In this document: positions 10,508 through 19,739 of the stretch, piece by piece
Layout: every line of letters starts with the position of its first letter
How positions within the stretch are numbered: the first letter of the stretch is position 1
Assembly: GCF_022836475.1 (NCBI RefSeq)
Contig: NZ_BQXH01000001.1
Location: 152,220-216,219, forward strand
Origin: Ligilactobacillus pabuli
GTDB taxonomy: Bacteria; Bacillota; Bacilli; Lactobacillales; Lactobacillaceae
Length of the DNA: 64,000 nt
Direction of reading: 5' to 3'
Translations under genes and position numbers: made by a program
The notes under the pieces: model-generated
Seen by the model: only the letters and a program-made list of their open reading frames with translations
What the model was told of the DNA's origin: nothing
Databases searched by the model: none

Positions 10508-12586
10508 TTATTTGACGTTCACATTATCTAAAGCGCCAAAAACAACTGTCAAACGAGCAATTTGAGCTAAAAGAGCTAACCGATTGTTCTTAACTGCTTG
10601 GTCATCAACCATGACCATGGTTTCTTCAAAATATGCACTGATTGGTTCGCGCAAACTAGCTAAAGCTAAGTAGCGTTCTTCCAAATCTTGATCGGCATAG
10701 TCTGCAGCCACAGTTTGAACAGCTTGATATAAATTAGTTTCAGATTCGTTTTCAAACAAAGCTGGATCAACAGTCGCTGAAAAACTGTCTGTATTCTTTT
10801 GTGCGAGTCGAACAGTTCTAGTTAAGGCTTCAATATTTTCTTTAAAGTCTGCATCTGATTGATGAGCAGCTAACACTTCAGCAGCCGCAAAAATCCCTGG
10901 GAAGGTATTTTCTTGCACTGCAGATACTGTATTAACAATATCATAGGCATAGTTTTGGTCAGACAATAACTGGTGCACGCGGTCTAACATAAACTGTTTC
11001 CACTCTTGCTGATTTTGTTCAGGTTGAGTATTAACATAGAGCGTAGCTTCTTGTTGAGCCGAACTGTCAATTGCCTGAGCTAAATCAAGTACTGATAAAT
11101 GCCAATCTTGGTCCAAAACGATTCGCACAATTCCTAAGGCTTGACGTCTTAGAGCATATGGATCATTGGAACCGCTAGGCAACATTCCTGCTGCAAAAAA
11201 TGATTGGATACTATCCAATTTATCTGCAAGCGACAACATTGCCCCCACTTTAGTTGTTGGCAAGGCACTGTCTGAACCTAAAGGCAGGTATGATTCACGG
11301 ATTGCTTGAGCAGTTTGGTCGTTTTCACCAGACAGTTTAGCGTAGATCTCACCCATCACACCTTGTAATTCAGAAAATTCGCCGACCATTTCAGTTACTA
11401 AGTCAAACTTGTAAATTTGTGCAGCTCTAGCTAGATCATGCAACTCAGCAGCTGATAAATGAACTGCTTGTCCTAAGTTAGCAGCAATTTGCCCAACTCG
11501 CTGCATCTTGGTTGCAAGTGTCCCGATCTTATCATGGAACATCACGTTTTGCAGCCGGGCAACGTTAGCACTTAATGGTGTCTTTTGGTCTTCTTCATAG
11601 AAGAACTTTGCATCTTCCAAACGAGCGGTTAAAACTTTTTCGTTTCCGGCCACCACATTTTCGAGGTGTTTTTCATTTCCGTTGCGGACCGAAACAAAGT
11701 GCGGCAACATCTTGCCTGCTTGATCCAGCACATAGAAGAAACGTTGATGGTCTTTCATTGAAGTGATCAAAACTTCGTCTGGTAAAGATAAATATTTCTC
11801 AGCGAATGAACCCGCAAAAACTGTTGGGTATTCAACTAAGTTATTGACTTCTTCTAATAAATCTTCATCGACTACGATCTGCCAGTTATTTTGTTGTGCT
11901 AGTTCGGCAATTTGTTGACGAATAATTGACTTACGTTCCTTAGCATCAGCAATCACATGTTCTGCCAACAAACTAGCTGGATATTGGTCAGTACTTGCTA
12001 AAGTGACGTTCTTACCTAAGAAGCGATGGCCAGCAGAAACCCGGTCAGCTTTAATTTGTAAAATTTGCACCGGAATAACTTGTTCATCCAGCAAACAAAC
12101 CAGCCAACGAATTGGACGAACAAACTCAAATTCATTGATACTCCAGCGCATCATCGTTGGGAAACGCATCGACGTGATCACTTGTTTCACATCTGCCAAA
12201 ACTTCAGTCACTGTTTTGCCTAGAATAGCTTTTTCCACATAAGCATATTCAGTTCCTTTAAATTCTTTAAAGTAAATTTGGTCAGGATCGACCCCTTGTC
12301 CACGACAAAAACCCTGTGCTGCTTTAGACCAATTTCCTTGGTCATCTAGCGCAATTTTTTTAGCCGGACCTTTGGCTTCTTTTTTAATGTCTGGTTGTTT
12401 GTCAGCCAAGCCTAAGACTTTAACGGCTAAACGGCGAGGAGTTGAATATTTTTCAATACTTTCAAATGAGATCCGAGCGTCATTTAAAAATTTTTCCATC
12501 CGTTCAGCTAACTGATCAACACTAGGTGTGACCACATGTGCAGGGATTTCTTCAAGCCCAATTTCTAGTAGGAATGTATGTGTCAT
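10508..12586 (-). CDS. glyS: Glycyl-tRNA synthetase beta subunit
   Basis: Beta chain of the bacterial alpha2-beta2 glycyl-tRNA synthetase; it carries the tRNA-binding and HD-like regions needed for charging. The N-terminus (TFLLEIGLEEIPAHVV) and FFYVLDQAGK, DAKFFYEED and LADKLD motifs are family hallmarks; 692 residues is normal. It starts at the base after the glyQ stop, and its ribosome site lies inside the glyQ end, so the subunits are translationally coupled. Expression is under the glycine T-box at 13637-13852. Confidence 0.97.
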   Translation of the reverse strand: MTHTFLLEIGLEEIPAHVVTPSVDQLAERMEKFLNDARISFESIEKYSTPRRLAVKVLGLADKQPDIKKEAKGPAKKIALDDQGNWSKAAQGFCRGQGVDPDQIYFKEFKGTEYAYVEKAILGKTVTEVLADVKQVITSMRFPTMMRWSINEFEFVRPIRWLVCLLDEQVIPVQILQIKADRVSAGHRFLGKNVTLASTDQYPASLLAEHVIADAKERKSIIRQQIAELAQQNNWQIVVDEDLLEEVNNLVEYPTVFAGSFAEKYLSLPDEVLITSMKDHQRFFYVLDQAGKMLPHFVSVRNGNEKHLENVVAGNEKVLTARLEDAKFFYEEDQKTPLSANVARLQNVMFHDKIGTLATKMQRVGQIAANLGQAVHLSAAELHDLARAAQIYKFDLVTEMVGEFSELQGVMGEIYAKLSGENDQTAQAIRESYLPLGSDSALPTTKVGAMLSLADKLDSIQSFFAAGMLPSGSNDPYALRRQALGIVRIVLDQDWHLSVLDLAQAIDSSAQQEATLYVNTQPEQNQQEWKQFMLDRVHQLLSDQNYAYDIVNTVSAVQENTFPGIFAAAEVLAAHQSDADFKENIEALTRTVRLAQKNTDSFSATVDPALFENESETNLYQAVQTVAADYADQDLEERYLALASLREPISAYFEETMVMVDDQAVKNNRLALLAQIARLTVVFGALDNVNVK

Positions 12587-13504
12587 TTATTTATCCTCCT
12601 CTAATAATTGCTGGCGTAATTTTTCATCCTTGATCAACGGATAACCCAACTTCTTACGTTCGGCAACAAAAACTTTGGCAACAGCCTTGGCCATGTTTCG
12701 AATTCGGGCGAGGTAACCAGCACGTTCCGTGACAGAAACAGCTCCGCGCGCATCCAACAGATTAAAGGTATGACTGCATTTTAAAATATAATCATAGGCC
12801 GGATGAACTAAGCCGTTTGCGATTTGCTTTTTAGCTTCGATTTCATACTTATCAAAAGCTTCAAATAACATTTCTTGGTCACTTTCTTCAAAGGCGTATT
12901 TTGATTGTTCATATTCAGGCTGTAAGAAAATGTCACCATACTTCACTCCGTCAGCCCATTCTAGGTCAAAAACAGACTGCACATCTTGAATATAAGATGA
13001 CAGACGTTCCAAACCATAGGTAACTTCAGCAGCAACTGGCCAAACTTCTAGGCCGCCAACTTGTTGGAAGTAGGTAAACTGAGTGATTTCCATTCCGTCC
13101 AACCAAACTTCCCAACCAACACCGGCACAGCCCATTGATGGATTTTCCCAGTTATCTTCGACGAAACGAATATCATGTTCAGCCGGATCAATGCCTAAAG
13201 CTGCTAAGCTGTCCAGGTATAGGTCCTGAATATTAGCTGGTGACGGCTTCATGATTACCTGAAATTGATGATGTTGGTATAAACGGTTCGGGTTTTGACC
13301 ATAACGTCCGTCAGCTGGGCGACGGGAAGGTTCAACATAGGCAACGTTCCATGGTTCTGGTCCAATGGCACGTAAAAATGTATATGGGCTCATTGTCCCC
13401 GCACCCTTTTCAGTATCGTAAGACTGCATTAGCATACAGCCTTGTTTTGACCAGAATTGTTGTAACGTTAAGATAATTTCTTGAATACTTAACTTTTTTG
13501 ACAT
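12587..13504 (-). CDS. glyQ: Glycyl-tRNA synthetase alpha subunit
   Basis: Catalytic chain of the tetrameric glycyl-tRNA synthetase (class II). Seen: [23 protein letters not shown] at the N-terminus with AYVEPSRRP shortly after, [10 protein letters not shown], and GLERL in motif 3; 305 residues is family length. Start ATG is preceded by AAGGAGGAA. First gene behind the glycine-sensing T-box. Confidence 0.97.
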   Translation of the reverse strand: MSKKLSIQEIILTLQQFWSKQGCMLMQSYDTEKGAGTMSPYTFLRAIGPEPWNVAYVEPSRRPADGRYGQNPNRLYQHHQFQVIMKPSPANIQDLYLDSLAALGIDPAEHDIRFVEDNWENPSMGCAGVGWEVWLDGMEITQFTYFQQVGGLEVWPVAAEVTYGLERLSSYIQDVQSVFDLEWADGVKYGDIFLQPEYEQSKYAFEESDQEMLFEAFDKYEIEAKKQIANGLVHPAYDYILKCSHTFNLLDARGAVSVTERAGYLARIRNMAKAVAKVFVAERKKLGYPLIKDEKLRQQLLEEDK

Positions 13505-13636
13505 GCAGGTTTCCTCCTTGAGAATTTACAGCAGCATTATTTAAATCAGCATAGTTAAATTTAAAAATCTAAACTGAGTAATAATTTAACTCTACTTACT
13601 TAAGCTAGCGTTGACGTAGAGCGTTGGACTTAGGCC

Positions 13637-13852
13637 ACAAAAAAAGTCCCTATGCAGCCCACTAAAGGTCCTGCATAGGGACGATCAGCCGATCGCGGTT
13701 CCACCCTATTTCCGGTTACTACAACCGACCACTTTTAAAATCCAGCTAAAGATTGCCACTCGTAGAGTTCATTATCTGCTTTCACTGTCCAGACTCGCTG
13801 CTAAATTTCACCACTACGATCAAATCTTATCCTCGCCAACGCTATTTGAATA
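13637..13852 (-). promoter_or_regulatory. Glycine T-box leader of glyQS
   Basis: Minus-strand leader with the T-box core AGGGTGGAACCGCG (13694-13708) and a terminator formed by GTCCCTATGCAG against CTGCATAGGGAC followed by TTTTTTT. A GGC triplet (13755-13757) lies where the specifier codon is expected and fits glycine. Uncharged tRNA-Gly should pair with it and favour the antiterminator, turning on glyQS. Confidence 0.92.
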
Positions 13853-13886
13853 GTATAACCATAAGTCACACGCGGCTATTTGTCAA
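13852..13886 (-). promoter_or_regulatory. Promoter of the glyQS T-box transcript
   Basis: Perfect -35 TTGACA (13881-13886), 17 bases, -10 TATGGT (13858-13863), with TATACT just after it (13852-13857). Confidence 0.65.
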
Positions 13887-13933
13887 TATCCAATCACGTC
13901 GATTGAACGTTTTCAACCCGCACAGCTGGCATT

Positions 13934-14716
13934 TTAATCGTCTTTTTTTAAAAGTTGCTCCCAACCGCTCATTTGATCAAGAAATTTTTTGGCTTTAACA
14001 AAGACCCCAACTTGATCACTATAAATCGCATCCAGTGTTTTTCGTAACGCCTTTTTAGTACTTTCTTTGACCTTAATCGAATGCAACTGAGTTAAATCAA
14101 CCACTGAAAAAAGTCTCAAATAGTAGACCGTTCGCTGGTCTAAATGCAGCCGATGCGGGTCTAAATGCCAGTGTCGTTGGCATAAAATGCCCCCATAAGT
14201 TTCGGAAAAGTCAAATGGCGCCTGAGTATTTTGACAAATAACACAACTTTCCAATGAAGGTTTGACCCCAAACGTTTCCAGCAACTGAATTTCGATAATA
14301 TTGGTAATGATTGCTGGGTCCAAGCCTTCATCAATTAAGTTGATTGCTGTAAAAATTTTGGTAAACCAGAGTGGCGGTAGCGCTTGATCAGTTCCAAACG
14401 CTGCTGTTGCTAATCCTAGAATATATGAAGCATAGGCGTTTAATTCGATTTCTGTAAAAATCCTTTGATACTGGTCAAGTTCTCTTGTTCCTGAAATAAA
14501 GGATAGGCCAGTATCATGCACCGTCCCAAAATAAGTCCCATGAGAAAAGGGCAAAATCGCGGCTGCCAGCTTAAAGCCTCTTTTTCTTGCACCACGGACA
14601 AAAAAAGTTTTGATACCAAATTTGTCTGTCAAAATTTTAACCAGCATATCTCGTTCTTTATAGTCTGACCGCGAAATCACGATGCCCTGAAAATCAACTG
14701 CTTGGTGGGTCGCCAT
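13934..14716 (-). CDS. recO: DNA repair protein RecO
   Basis: Mediator of RecF-pathway recombination that helps load RecA on SSB-coated DNA. The 260-residue protein begins with the OB-fold (FQGIVISRSDYKERDMLVKI, then FFVRGARK) and has the zinc-binding part with CVIC and GGILC in its second half. Start ATG follows AAGGAAGTG. It lies directly downstream of era as in other firmicutes, although a terminator-like hairpin separates them. Confidence 0.95.
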   Translation of the reverse strand: MATHQAVDFQGIVISRSDYKERDMLVKILTDKFGIKTFFVRGARKRGFKLAAAILPFSHGTYFGTVHDTGLSFISGTRELDQYQRIFTEIELNAYASYILGLATAAFGTDQALPPLWFTKIFTAINLIDEGLDPAIITNIIEIQLLETFGVKPSLESCVICQNTQAPFDFSETYGGILCQRHWHLDPHRLHLDQRTVYYLRLFSVVDLTQLHSIKVKESTKKALRKTLDAIYSDQVGVFVKAKKFLDQMSGWEQLLKKDD

Positions 14717-14751
14717 TTGTGCACTTCCTTACTTTAACCAAACTTGCTAAC

Positions 14752-14786
14752 AAAAAAACAGACCTAGACTTTCACTGCTAGATCTG
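14752..14786 (-). terminator. Terminator after era
   Basis: CAGATCTAG / CTAGGTCTG stem (one G-U pair) followed by TTTTTTT on the minus strand. It sits between era and recO, so recO may depend on read-through or on a promoter in the remaining short gap. Confidence 0.75.
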
Positions 14787-14794
14787 CCTCAATT

Positions 14795-15697
14795 TTAATA
14801 ATCGTCTTGCTTATAACCTAGTGATTGTAAATCAGTTTGGCGATCTTTCCAGTTTTCTTGGACTTTGACCCACAACTCTAAAAATACTCGATCACCAAGC
14901 AAGGTTTCAATATCTTTACGGGCTAATGTACCGATCCGCTTCAGCATTTTTCCGCCTTTGCCAATAATGATTCCTTTTTGACTATTACGTTCAACGACGA
15001 TCGTTGCGGAAACTTGAACTTTCTGTTCATCCTGACGCTTGACCCGTTCAGTCACCACTGCAACAGAATGCGGCACTTCTTCACGTGTTAGTTGATTGAC
15101 CTTTTCCCGAATCAGTTCAGAAATAATAAAACGTTCTGGGTGATCAGTGATCTCATCTTCCGGATAAAATTGTGGTCCTTCTGGTAAATCAGTCACCAAA
15201 TTGTCCACTAATTCGTCCACGTTGTTACCCTTTAGCGCAGAAATTGGGTAAATCTCTTGAAAATCTAGAGTTTGACGGTAATCATCGACAATTGGCAACA
15301 AATCATCAGGCTTAACCTGATCAATTTTGTTGATCACCAAGTAAATCGGCTTTTTAACGTTTTGTAAACGACGGATGATAAAATCATCGCCCTTGCCCCG
15401 CTTTTGTGTTGCGTTAACCATAAATAATACTGCGTCAACTTCATTCAAAGTTGATAAAGCTGAATCAACCATAAAATCGCCTAACTTACTTTGCGGTTTA
15501 TGGATCCCTGGAGTATCAATAAAAACAATTTGAGAATCATTAGTCGTATAGATCCCCTGAATTTTATTTCTAGTAGTTTGGGGTTTATCGCTCATAATCG
15601 CAATTTTTTGTCCAATCACGTGGTTTAGAAACGTAGACTTCCCCACGTTGGGACGTCCAATAATGGCTACAAAGCCAGAATGAAAAGCATTTGTCAT
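14795..15697 (-). CDS. era: GTPase Era
   Basis: Essential GTPase for 16S rRNA processing and 30S subunit assembly. G1 (GRPNVGKS), G3 (DTPG) and G4 (NKID) motifs are followed by a C-terminal KH RNA-binding domain ([15 protein letters not shown]). I use the ATG at 15697 (300 residues, start MTNAF): AAGGA lies 7 bases before it, whereas a Met 6 codons further up would overlap that site. It is part of the phoH-ybeY-dgkA-era series. Confidence 0.97.
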   Translation of the reverse strand: MTNAFHSGFVAIIGRPNVGKSTFLNHVIGQKIAIMSDKPQTTRNKIQGIYTTNDSQIVFIDTPGIHKPQSKLGDFMVDSALSTLNEVDAVLFMVNATQKRGKGDDFIIRRLQNVKKPIYLVINKIDQVKPDDLLPIVDDYRQTLDFQEIYPISALKGNNVDELVDNLVTDLPEGPQFYPEDEITDHPERFIISELIREKVNQLTREEVPHSVAVVTERVKRQDEQKVQVSATIVVERNSQKGIIIGKGGKMLKRIGTLARKDIETLLGDRVFLELWVKVQENWKDRQTDLQSLGYKQDDY

Positions 15698-15727
15698 CTT
15701 ATTTTCCTTTCTCATTTCAATGCAACA

Positions 15728-16153
15728 TTAATTAACTCTCAGCGCAACCAAAAATTGCCAGAGTTTCGGCAATAAAATCATTGCAGCAGTGAAAACTGCA
15801 TAAAGCGATGATAATAAAACTGCCCCAGCAGCAATATCTTTAGCTTTTTTGGCAGCTGGTTGGTGTTTTGTCCCGCAGATCAAGTCAACGATATTTTCAA
15901 TCACCGTATTCCACGCTTCACTAGCCAAGACTAAAAAGACCGCGAGCAACAGACTTCGCCATTCATTGTTAGTGACTTGGAGCAAAAATCCCGCTGCCAC
16001 TACCGCTAAACCTGCCCAACAATCAAAGCGGAAATTCCGCTCATCATGATAAACTGTCTGTAAACCTTCACCTGCATGCTTTAAAGCCTGAATGAAATTC
16101 CGGTTTTTCCACTGAGTAGTGTAGGACTTTTTATCTTTTAAGGCCATAAGCAT
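15728..16153 (-). CDS. dgkA: Diacylglycerol/undecaprenol kinase family protein
   Basis: Small integral-membrane kinase that in Gram-positives phosphorylates undecaprenol, recycling the lipid carrier of wall synthesis. About three membrane helices fill 141 residues; the family signature is seen as EAWNTVIENIVDL and AKDIAAGAVLL. Start is ATG at 16153, inside the end of ybeY (23-base overlap); an in-frame ATG two codons later is equally possible. The ybeY-dgkA-era order is conserved in firmicutes. Confidence 0.92.
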   Translation of the reverse strand: MLMALKDKKSYTTQWKNRNFIQALKHAGEGLQTVYHDERNFRFDCWAGLAVVAAGFLLQVTNNEWRSLLLAVFLVLASEAWNTVIENIVDLICGTKHQPAAKKAKDIAAGAVLLSSLYAVFTAAMILLPKLWQFLVALRVN

Positions 16154-16610
16154 CTAGAATCTTTCTTTGCAAGCCAAACATTTCCTTTTCGTCATCCGGC
16201 TGCATGTGATCATAACCGTTCAAGTGCAAGAAACCGTGGACAACTAAAAAGCCTAGTTCTCGTTCTTGTGAATGACCCAAGTATTCAGCTTGTTCTTTGA
16301 CCTTGTCAATTGAAACAAAAATGTCACCGATATTCTTCGGAATTTCTAAGGCTAATTCGTCGCTCAAAATAATCGGCAGGTCTTCGCCATCATCTTCCTC
16401 GATTGCAAAACTGATCACATCAGTCGCCTTATCTACTCCGCGGTATTCTTTATTGATCGCATGAATTTTTTCATTATCAACCAAAGTCACTGACATTTCA
16501 GTATTATCAGGCAATTCAATATATTTACCAGCATAGTCTAATAACTGTTCAATTAAAGTCAGCCATTCTTGGGATACTTTTTTTGTTTCATCAAATATTT
16601 CTAGATCCAT
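16131..16610 (-). CDS. ybeY: Endoribonuclease YbeY (rRNA maturation factor)
   Basis: Metal-dependent RNase needed for 16S rRNA 3'-end maturation and 70S quality control. The zinc signature HGFLHLNGYDH is present near residues 125-136, and the 159-residue length is typical. ATG preceded by GAGGATT. Sits between phoH and dgkA. Confidence 0.96.
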   Translation of the reverse strand: MDLEIFDETKKVSQEWLTLIEQLLDYAGKYIELPDNTEMSVTLVDNEKIHAINKEYRGVDKATDVISFAIEEDDGEDLPIILSDELALEIPKNIGDIFVSIDKVKEQAEYLGHSQERELGFLVVHGFLHLNGYDHMQPDDEKEMFGLQRKILDAYGLKR

Positions 16611-16642
16611 AAATTAACTAATCCTCGTTTTTTCTAAAATTT

Positions 16643-17623
16643 TTATTGTGGTAATTTAGCAGCTACTTTTTCATAAGCAGCAACGATTTCTGACACGACT
16701 GGATGCCGAACAACTTCTGTGTCCGAGAATTCGACAAATTCAATATGCGGCAAGCCTTGCAGCACCTTACGTGCGTCAACTAAACCACTTTCCTGGTGCC
16801 CTTTTGGTAAATCAATTTGACTAATATCACCATTGACCACCATTTTTGAGCCAAAGCCTAAACGAGTTAAAAACATTTTCATTTGAGCCCGTGTTGTATT
16901 TTGAGCCTCATCCAAAATCACAAATGCGTTTTCCAACGTTCGCCCACGCATATAAGCCAATGGTGCAATTTCGATCACACCGCGCTCAATCAATCTTTCA
17001 GTGTGTTCAGCACCTAAAATCGCATATAAAGCATCATAAATTGGTCGTAAATATGGATCAACTTTTTCCTTCAAGTCCCCAGGTAAAAATCCTAAGGACT
17101 CACCAGCTTCAACAGCTGGTCGGGTTAAAATCAGGCGTTCCACTTCTTTTTTCTTTAGTGCTGCCACCGCCATTACCACGGCTAAAAATGTTTTCCCGGT
17201 TCCGGCTGGACCAATCCCAAACGTTAGGTCTGAAGTTTTAATGGCATGAACATAACGTCGTTGCCCATAATTTTTAACACGGACTGGCCGGCCATGATTA
17301 TCCTTGATCAAAGTTTCTCGATACAACTCTTTAAAGTCCGCTAAGGTCCCATTTTTAGCCATCGTTACGGCTGAAACAACGTCACTTTCTGCAATTTTTA
17401 CCCCTTGTTCAATTAAATCTGCCAGGTTTTTCAAAACATTGATTGCTTGAGCGGTACTCTGGTTTTCGCCCTCAAACTTGATTTCCTCACCAAATGGTTT
17501 AATTACAACATTGAGGCTTTCTTCAATCAGTTTCAGATAAGTATCATTCACACCAAATAAAATTGCTTGAACATTTGGCTTGGTGATTCGCAGTTCTTTT
17601 TCAACAACTTGTTTTTCTGACAA
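16643..17623 (-). CDS. phoH: PhoH-like ATPase
   Basis: P-loop ATPase of the PhoH/YbeZ family, linked in bacteria to RNA metabolism and functionally coupled to YbeY. Walker A GPAGTGKT and Walker B VILDEAQN are clear, followed by GDISQIDLP, typical of the superfamily-1 helicase-like fold; 326 residues. The start is TTG at 17623 behind AAAGGAGA. It is followed at 32 bases by ybeY, matching the usual pair. Confidence 0.94.
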   Translation of the reverse strand: MSEKQVVEKELRITKPNVQAILFGVNDTYLKLIEESLNVVIKPFGEEIKFEGENQSTAQAINVLKNLADLIEQGVKIAESDVVSAVTMAKNGTLADFKELYRETLIKDNHGRPVRVKNYGQRRYVHAIKTSDLTFGIGPAGTGKTFLAVVMAVAALKKKEVERLILTRPAVEAGESLGFLPGDLKEKVDPYLRPIYDALYAILGAEHTERLIERGVIEIAPLAYMRGRTLENAFVILDEAQNTTRAQMKMFLTRLGFGSKMVVNGDISQIDLPKGHQESGLVDARKVLQGLPHIEFVEFSDTEVVRHPVVSEIVAAYEKVAAKLPQ

Positions 17624-17724
17624 TTGAAGGTCTCCTTTAATTTCGTAGTTAGCTACTCTAAATATAGCTTATCGCTTAGGTTTTTACAAGTCAGGCTAAA
17701 TCAAAACCAACTTTTTAAATCAAT

Positions 17725-17752
17725 AAAAAAGTCCGACCCGAAAGTCGAACTT
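17725..17752 (-). terminator. Terminator after the YqeY gene
   Basis: AAGTTCGAC / GTCGGACTT stem followed by TTTTTT on the minus strand, directly after the stop at 17759. Confidence 0.75.
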
Positions 17753-17758
17753 CTTTGT

Positions 17759-18205
17759 TTATTTAGAAAGTAACTCTTTAACTGTTGAGTTAACGAGTTT
17801 ACCATCAGCTTGCCCTTTGACTTTAGGCATCACGGCGCCCATGACTTTACCAAAATCACTAGTTGATTCAGCATGGACTTCTGCAATCGTTGTTGCAACA
17901 ATTTGTTGAACTTCATCTGCGCTAAGTTGAGTAGGCATATAGCTTTCAACGATTTTGATTTCATTCTCTAATTGAGCAACCGTCTCAGGACGATCAGCTG
18001 CTTTAAATTCAGCTAAGGAATCTTTTCGTTGTTTAAGCTCATGCGACAAAACTGAAACTTCTTCGTCTGGGTTTAAATCGCGACCCAAATTAATTTTTTC
18101 ATTTGTCGCTGCAGCCTTCAGCATCCGGACAGTACTTAATTTTTCCTTATCCTTGGCTTTCATGGCTGTAATCATATCTTTTTGCAGTGTATCTAGTAAA
18201 CTCAA
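17759..18205 (-). CDS. yqeY: GatB/YqeY domain protein
   Basis: A 148-residue protein made of the YqeY domain, related to the tail domain of the GatB amidotransferase subunit, with a suspected tRNA-linked role but no proven reaction. Seen: MKAKDKEKLSTVRMLKAA near the N-terminus, IVESYMPTQLS, and DFGKVMGAVMPKVKGQADG at the end. Start is TTG at 18205 behind AAGGGGG. Follows rpsU as in other firmicutes, with 21 bases between. Confidence 0.93.
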   Translation of the reverse strand: MSLLDTLQKDMITAMKAKDKEKLSTVRMLKAAATNEKINLGRDLNPDEEVSVLSHELKQRKDSLAEFKAADRPETVAQLENEIKIVESYMPTQLSADEVQQIVATTIAEVHAESTSDFGKVMGAVMPKVKGQADGKLVNSTVKELLSK

Positions 18206-18226
18206 TCCATCTGCCCCCTTAGGACT

Positions 18227-18412
18227 TTAGAAACGACGTTTGTTTTTACGTTTTCTAGCTGCTTCAGATTTTTTCTTACGCTTAACACTTGGCTTCTCGT
18301 AGAATTCACGTTTCCGGTATTCTTGCAATGTACCTGTTTTGGAAACGGTACGTTTGAAGCGACGAAGAGCGTCATCAAGTGATTCGTTTTTACGAACGAC
18401 TGTTTTTGACAT
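18227..18412 (-). CDS. rpsU: 30S ribosomal protein S21
   Basis: Small basic ribosomal protein of 61 residues beginning [20 protein letters not shown] and ending in a Lys/Arg-rich tail, the standard S21 pattern. I use the ATG at 18412 because GGAGGG lies just upstream; the longer reading frame to 18505 runs through the promoter. Transcribed from a near-consensus promoter at 18491-18519 and followed by yqeY. Confidence 0.97.
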   Translation of the reverse strand: MSKTVVRKNESLDDALRRFKRTVSKTGTLQEYRKREFYEKPSVKRKKKSEAARKRKNKRRF

Positions 18413-18490
18413 GATGTTTTCCCTCCCTCCGAGCTTAAAGTGTAACCGTATAAATTGCATAAACAAACACAAACTTAACAGTTCCTTATT

Positions 18491-18519
18491 ATTATACATA
18501 AACATAAAATACGCGTCAA
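18491..18519 (-). promoter_or_regulatory. rpsU promoter
   Basis: Minus-strand -35 TTGACG (18514-18519), exactly 17 bases, -10 TATAAT (18491-18496): near-consensus for the primary sigma factor, as expected for a ribosomal protein. Confidence 0.8.
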
Positions 18520-18781
18520 TACGTGTTTTGCTTCATTTGAAAATTTTCACGATTTAATTGGCAATATTTGCGAAATAATTGATTTTTAGGTCATTTTTTC
18601 GTAGTTATTAGCTTAAATTTGATTCACATACCACATTTTTAACGGACCAATTCATAAACTGTTCTCATTTTTCTCAACCTTCTGAGTTTTAATCTACTAA
18701 CATTCCAGTTATAATTACTGTAAGAAGTGCGACAAATAATGCTTGTCTCTCCAACTAACAGCAAATTAGGAGGAATTATTT
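18520..18781. other. Intergenic region between divergent rpsU and ppsR
   Basis: AT-rich, no ORF of note. A TATAAT at 18710-18715 on the plus strand could serve ppsR but has no good -35. Otherwise nothing recognised. Confidence 0.5.
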
Positions 18782-19609
18782 ATGCCCGATAATAAAAAAG
18801 TGACAGTTTTCGTGATCTCAGATTCAATTGGTGAAACCGCCTATAACTTGGTTCAAGCCGCTATCGTTCAATTTCCTGAAATTGATTTTGACGTTCAACA
18901 GTATCCACTAGTTAAAACGTCCTCTCTGCTCAGCGGGATTTTGAAGCGTGCTAAACGTGCGGATGCAATGATCGTCCACACCCTGGTTTTAAAAGAACTT
19001 TATCAACAGATCACTGAGTTTTGCGAAGAAAACTCATTACCTTGTGTTGGTGCTTTAGACCGCTTATTAGGGATGTTTGAAAAGCGAACCAACGTTGCTC
19101 CACGGTTAGAAGCCGGCATGAATCACCATACTGACCAAGACTACTTCAAGCGGATCGAATGTATGGAGTTTGCCGTAACTTATGACGATGGCAAGGATCC
19201 AAGCGGCTTCATGCACGCCGACATTGTCTTATTAGGTGTCTCACGGACCTCTAAAACACCCCTTTCCCTTTATTTAGCCAATAAGGGCTATAAAGTTGCG
19301 AATTTACCGCTGGTTCCTAAAACTAAGCTTCCCGATGAGTTATTTGAAATTGACCGTTCCAAGATTTTTGGTTTAACTAATAATCCTGAAATTTTAAATT
19401 CAATTCGTCGGCAAAGAATGGTTGCCTACGGTTTAAACCCTGATTCCCACTATTCAAACCTAGACAATATCAACAGTGAATTAAACTTTGCACAGGAACT
19501 GTACCGAAAGTTAGGCTGCTTAGTGATCAATACCGCTAATAAATCGATTGAAGAGACCGCCACTTTAATTATGGAAAGTTTAAGTGAAAATCAAAATCCA
19601 ACCGTTTAA
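18782..19609 (+). CDS. ppsR: Pyruvate,phosphate dikinase / PEP synthase regulatory protein
   Basis: Bifunctional ADP- or ATP-dependent kinase and phosphate-dependent pyrophosphorylase (DUF299 family) that inactivates and reactivates PPDK or PEP synthase through a threonine next to the catalytic histidine. 275 residues; the P-loop-like GVSRTSKT (152-159) and GLTNNPEIL are family hallmarks. ATG preceded by AGGAGGAATT. In several lactobacilli this gene lies between glyQS and dnaG; here it stands alone, 8 kb away and on the opposite strand. No target enzyme is in the window. Confidence 0.94.
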   Translation: MPDNKKVTVFVISDSIGETAYNLVQAAIVQFPEIDFDVQQYPLVKTSSLLSGILKRAKRADAMIVHTLVLKELYQQITEFCEENSLPCVGALDRLLGMFEKRTNVAPRLEAGMNHHTDQDYFKRIECMEFAVTYDDGKDPSGFMHADIVLLGVSRTSKTPLSLYLANKGYKVANLPLVPKTKLPDELFEIDRSKIFGLTNNPEILNSIRRQRMVAYGLNPDSHYSNLDNINSELNFAQELYRKLGCLVINTANKSIEETATLIMESLSENQNPTV

Positions 19610-19631
19610 CCAAAAAATTATTCTTAAAAAT

Positions 19632-19682
19632 AAAAATCGCGCTAAAATGACAGATAGTTACTGCCATTTTAGCGCGATTTTT
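19632..19682. terminator. Strong bidirectional terminator
   Basis: AAAAATCGCGCTAAAATG against CATTTTAGCGCGATTTTT, an 18-bp stem with extra inner pairing, placed between the convergent ppsR and RclA-like genes. Confidence 0.9.
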
Positions 19683-19739
19683 ATAATCAACTGGCTACCA
19701 GTCATTTGGGTAAGAATCACTAGTTGCTTTCGGATTTTT

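Noticed and set aside
16846..17241. 131-codon plus-strand ORF inside phoH
   Set aside because: Antisense shadow of the conserved ATPase core.
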